DNA of 64,000 nt from Azoarcus_F sp048158365 (GTDB lineage: Bacteria; Pseudomonadota; Gammaproteobacteria; Burkholderiales; Rhodocyclaceae), in the NCBI GenBank assembly GCA_048158365.1, contig JBLLNL010000002.1. One strand, 5' to 3'. The translations under genes were made by a program, and so were the position numbers. Position 1 is the stretch's first letter, and every line of letters begins with the position of its first letter. The notes beneath the pieces are model-generated. The model ran no database searches and had not been told where the DNA came from. It saw only the letters and a list, made by a program, of their open reading frames with translations. Below, in pieces: positions 61,901 through 64,000 of the stretch.

Positions 61901-63244
61901 ATGCGCTACCAGAATCTAGCAGAATTCCTTGCCTATGTAGAAGAGCGTAACCCGGGTCAGCCCGAGTTCATTCAGGCTGTCGCCGAGGTCATGGAGAGCC
62001 TCTGGCCCTTCATCGCCGAGCACCCGCGTTATGCCGAACATGGGCTGCTGGATCGTCTGGTCGAACCGGAAAGGATCATCCAGTTCCGCGTGTCCTGGAT
62101 GGACGATGGTGGTGAAGTGCACGTGAATCGGGGCTACCGGATCCAGCATAGTTCGGCCATCGGTCCCTACAAGGGCGGACTGAGATTTCATCCGTCGGTG
62201 AATCAGTCGGTGCTGAAATTTCTCGCGTTCGAACAGACCTTCAAGAACGCCCTGACGACGCTGCCGATGGGCGGTGGCAAGGGCGGCTCGGATTTCGATC
62301 CGAAGGGCAAGAGCCCGCGTGAAGTGATGCGTTTCTGTCAGTCCTTCATCACCGAACTGTATCGTCATATCGGATCGGACACCGACGTACCTGCAGGCGA
62401 TATCGGCGTCGGTGGCCGTGAGGTGGGTTTCATGGCCGGCATGATGAAGAAACTGTCCAACAAGTCGAGTTGCGTGTTCACCGGCAAAGGCCTGAGCTTC
62501 GGCGGTTCGCTGATCCGCCCGGAGGCGACAGGATACGGCACCGTGTATTTTGCCGAGGAAATGCTACGCCACGCCGGACGCTCGATGAAGGGCATGAGGG
62601 TCGCGGTGTCGGGATCGGGCAACGTCTCGCAGTATTCCATCGAGAAGGCAATGGAACTGGGTGCGAAGATCGTGACCTGCTCGGACTCGAGCGGTACCGT
62701 CATCGACGAGGAGGGTTTCACCGCCGAGAAGCTCGCGGTGCTGATGGATGTCAAGAACGTCCATTACGGACGTGTAGGCGAATACGCCGAACGGCTCGGT
62801 TTGAAATTCGAACCCGGCATGCGTCCGTGGCATGTGCCGGTCGACATCGCGCTGCCGTGCGCCACCCAGAACGAGCTGGACGGCAAGGACGCCCGTATGC
62901 TGGTGGAGAACGGCGTCGTGTGCGTGGCCGAAGGCGCGAACATGCCGTGCAACGCCGAGGCGGTCAAGGTGTTCGAACACAAGGGCGTGCTCTACGCACC
63001 GGGCAAGGCGAGCAACGCGGGTGGGGTCGCCACGTCGGGCCTCGAGATGAGCCAGAACGCGATGCGCATGTCGTGGACGCGCGAGGAGGTCGATGACCGT
63101 CTGCTGGAGATCATGCAGGGCATCCACAGTATGTGTCTGGAGTACGGGACGCGGCCGGACGGCAGCGTCAGCTATTCGGATGGTGCGAACGTCGCCGGGT
63201 TCGTCAAGGTCGCCGACGCGATGCTGGCCCAGGGTGTGGTCTGA
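61901..63244 (+). CDS. gdhA: NADP-specific glutamate dehydrogenase
   Basis: This 447-residue enzyme (same length as E. coli GdhA) assimilates ammonium by reductive amination of 2-oxoglutarate. It carries the substrate-binding KGGLRFHPSVNQSVLKFLAFEQTFKNALTTLPMGGGKGGSDFDPKGKS, PAGDIGVGGREVGFMAGMMKKLSN, ACVFTGKGLSFGGSLIRPEATGYGTVYF and the nucleotide-binding VAVSGSGNVSQYSIEKAMELGAKIVTCSDSSG. ATG 61901 (MRYQNLAEFLAYV) matches the family start; ATG 61889 upstream sits on the GAAGGA ribosome site itself and is less likely. Confidence 0.94.
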   Translation: MRYQNLAEFLAYVEERNPGQPEFIQAVAEVMESLWPFIAEHPRYAEHGLLDRLVEPERIIQFRVSWMDDGGEVHVNRGYRIQHSSAIGPYKGGLRFHPSVNQSVLKFLAFEQTFKNALTTLPMGGGKGGSDFDPKGKSPREVMRFCQSFITELYRHIGSDTDVPAGDIGVGGREVGFMAGMMKKLSNKSSCVFTGKGLSFGGSLIRPEATGYGTVYFAEEMLRHAGRSMKGMRVAVSGSGNVSQYSIEKAMELGAKIVTCSDSSGTVIDEEGFTAEKLAVLMDVKNVHYGRVGEYAERLGLKFEPGMRPWHVPVDIALPCATQNELDGKDARMLVENGVVCVAEGANMPCNAEAVKVFEHKGVLYAPGKASNAGGVATSGLEMSQNAMRMSWTREEVDDRLLEIMQGIHSMCLEYGTRPDGSVSYSDGANVAGFVKVADAMLAQGVV

Positions 63245-63432
63245 CCGAAGCGCTGGTGCGCCTCGGGCGGGGGAACGTCCGTGCTGCCCGGGGGCACGCA
63301 ACAGCGCTTTTGCACCAACGCGGCGAACTCTGCGTATGCACCGGAGCTGCTAAGAAGGGCGCACGGGGACCCTGAGCGAAACCAACGGCGCGAATCGATT
63401 CTCGCCAAACCCGGTCGACGCCCGAGCGCAGG

Positions 63433-63945
63433 TCAGGACGGACGGACGAGGTGGGCCTTGAGCTTACCCAGCAGATCGAACAGGCGGCCTTTCTCGTCCT
63501 TATCCAGACCGGAGAAAAGTTCGATGACCCAGAGTTCGTGTGCCTGCGCCATCTTCCTGAACTGGCGCTTGCCGGCCGTCGTCAGCAGAACCGTATAGAC
63601 CCTGCGGTCGCGCGGATCTTCACGACGCTCGACCAGACCTTCTTCGACCAGCTTGTCGGTGAGACCGGTGACGTTTCCGCCGGTGACCATCAGACGCCGG
63701 GACAACTCGCGCATCTTCAGGCCTTTGGGATGGCGATCCAGCTGAGCCATCAGATCGAAGCGCGGCAGTGTGCACTCATAACCCTGCCTCAGGCGTGTGC
63801 GCAAGTCGGATTCGATCATGTTGGTGCAGGCGAGAATGCGCAACCACAGCCTCAGGGCTTCGTGATCATCCGCAGTGGCGCGTGTCTCGTGATCCACCGA
63901 CACCGGCGGGTCGATCTCCGCGTGATCCGGTCGTGCTGTATTCAT
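63433..63945 (-). CDS. MarR-family transcriptional regulator
   Basis: This 170-residue winged-helix repressor of the MarR family shows ALRLWLRILACTNMIESDLRTRLRQGYECTLPRFDLMAQLDRHPKGLKMRELSRRLMVTGGNVTGLTDKLVEEGLVERREDPRDRRVYTVLLTTAGKRQFRKMAQAHELWVIELFSG. The recognition helix is in SRRLMVTGGNVTGLTDKLVEEG and the beta-wing in VERREDPRDRRVYTV. It resembles the aromatic-CoA-responsive group (BadR/FerC-like), but no target gene is adjacent. ATG 63945 was chosen; an in-frame start at 63993 would add 16 residues. It converges on gdhA; the 188 bases between hold no gene. Confidence 0.8.
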   Translation of the reverse strand: MNTARPDHAEIDPPVSVDHETRATADDHEALRLWLRILACTNMIESDLRTRLRQGYECTLPRFDLMAQLDRHPKGLKMRELSRRLMVTGGNVTGLTDKLVEEGLVERREDPRDRRVYTVLLTTAGKRQFRKMAQAHELWVIELFSGLDKDEKGRLFDLLGKLKAHLVRPS

Positions 63946-64000
63946 GTCGTGTGCATCCGGCAATGTGAATGCGTTGATGCTGATCGATTGCAATTCCGCG

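Noticed and set aside
63433..63945. The MarR protein as EctR, regulator of ectABCD
   Set aside because: It is about 9 kb from ectA, next to gdhA, and its sequence resembles the aromatic-CoA-responsive MarR group more than EctR.

Overview
The window is high-GC, densely coded chromosomal DNA with no phage, integrase, transposase or CRISPR signature. The gene content points to a gammaproteobacterium: slyX, dksA, a yaeQ locus, an E. coli-type paeA/ytfL, rnm(yciV)-yciO, scpAB-rluB, the rimP-nusA-infB-rbfA-truB-rpsO-pnp chain, and a Pseudomonas-type divergent finR/fpr pair. A complete ectABCD operon suggests a salt-tolerant organism. Genus cannot be fixed from the sequence alone.

Layout. 1-9.5 kb: the edge of fabI, then single housekeeping or stress genes (SrkA kinase, PaeA-like exporter, RbgA-like GTPase, dodecin, SlyX). 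Two of these loci look damaged: yaeQ carries an in-frame amber codon, and a COG2403-type GTPase gene appears to have lost its P-loop region. 9.5-13 kb: an orphan MotA/MotB-like pair, then a VanZ-like gene with an unknown membrane-anchored protein. 13-23.4 kb: a PQQ-type sugar dehydrogenase, a thioesterase, a WHy lipoprotein, a VOC protein, an EamA transporter, an RND adaptor/pump pair and EttA. 23.4-23.9 kb: a 185-bp inverted-repeat element and a 49-codon ACT-like fragment. 24-29.5 kb: an ABC exporter, a MAPEG protein, fpr/finR and an SLC13 carrier.

29.5-34.4 kb: the glycine cleavage operon gcvT-gcvH-gcvP (minus strand) behind a tandem glycine riboswitch, with a promoter predicted to start transcription at the first aptamer. 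34.4-41.2 kb: a co-directional run with an alpha/beta hydrolase, RNase AM, YciO, an M50 protease, TrpS, ScpA, ScpB and RluB. 41.3-50.3 kb: the translation and RNA-metabolism chain, which begins with a consensus promoter and two tandem terminator hairpins in the rimP leader. 50.3-50.9 kb: a minus-strand tRNA-Pro/Arg/His operon with its own promoter and terminator, divergent from dksA.

51.4-54.8 kb: ectA-ectB-ectC-ectD (minus), for ectoine and hydroxyectoine. 54.9-61.8 kb: the dTDP-L-rhamnose genes rfbB-D-A-C, followed by a 937-residue protein that fuses an acyl carrier domain, a fatty acyl-AMP ligase and a PlsC-type acyltransferase, plus a small membrane protein. This cluster is the best candidate for an under-described system: activation, carrier loading and transfer of an acyl chain look combined in one membrane-associated polypeptide beside a surface-sugar operon. 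The window ends with gdhA, which has an NtrC-like palindrome upstream, and a MarR regulator.

No gene-free stretch exceeds about 300 bases except the gcvT leader (riboswitch). The 23.4-23.7 kb gap is just under 300 bases and holds the inverted-repeat element.
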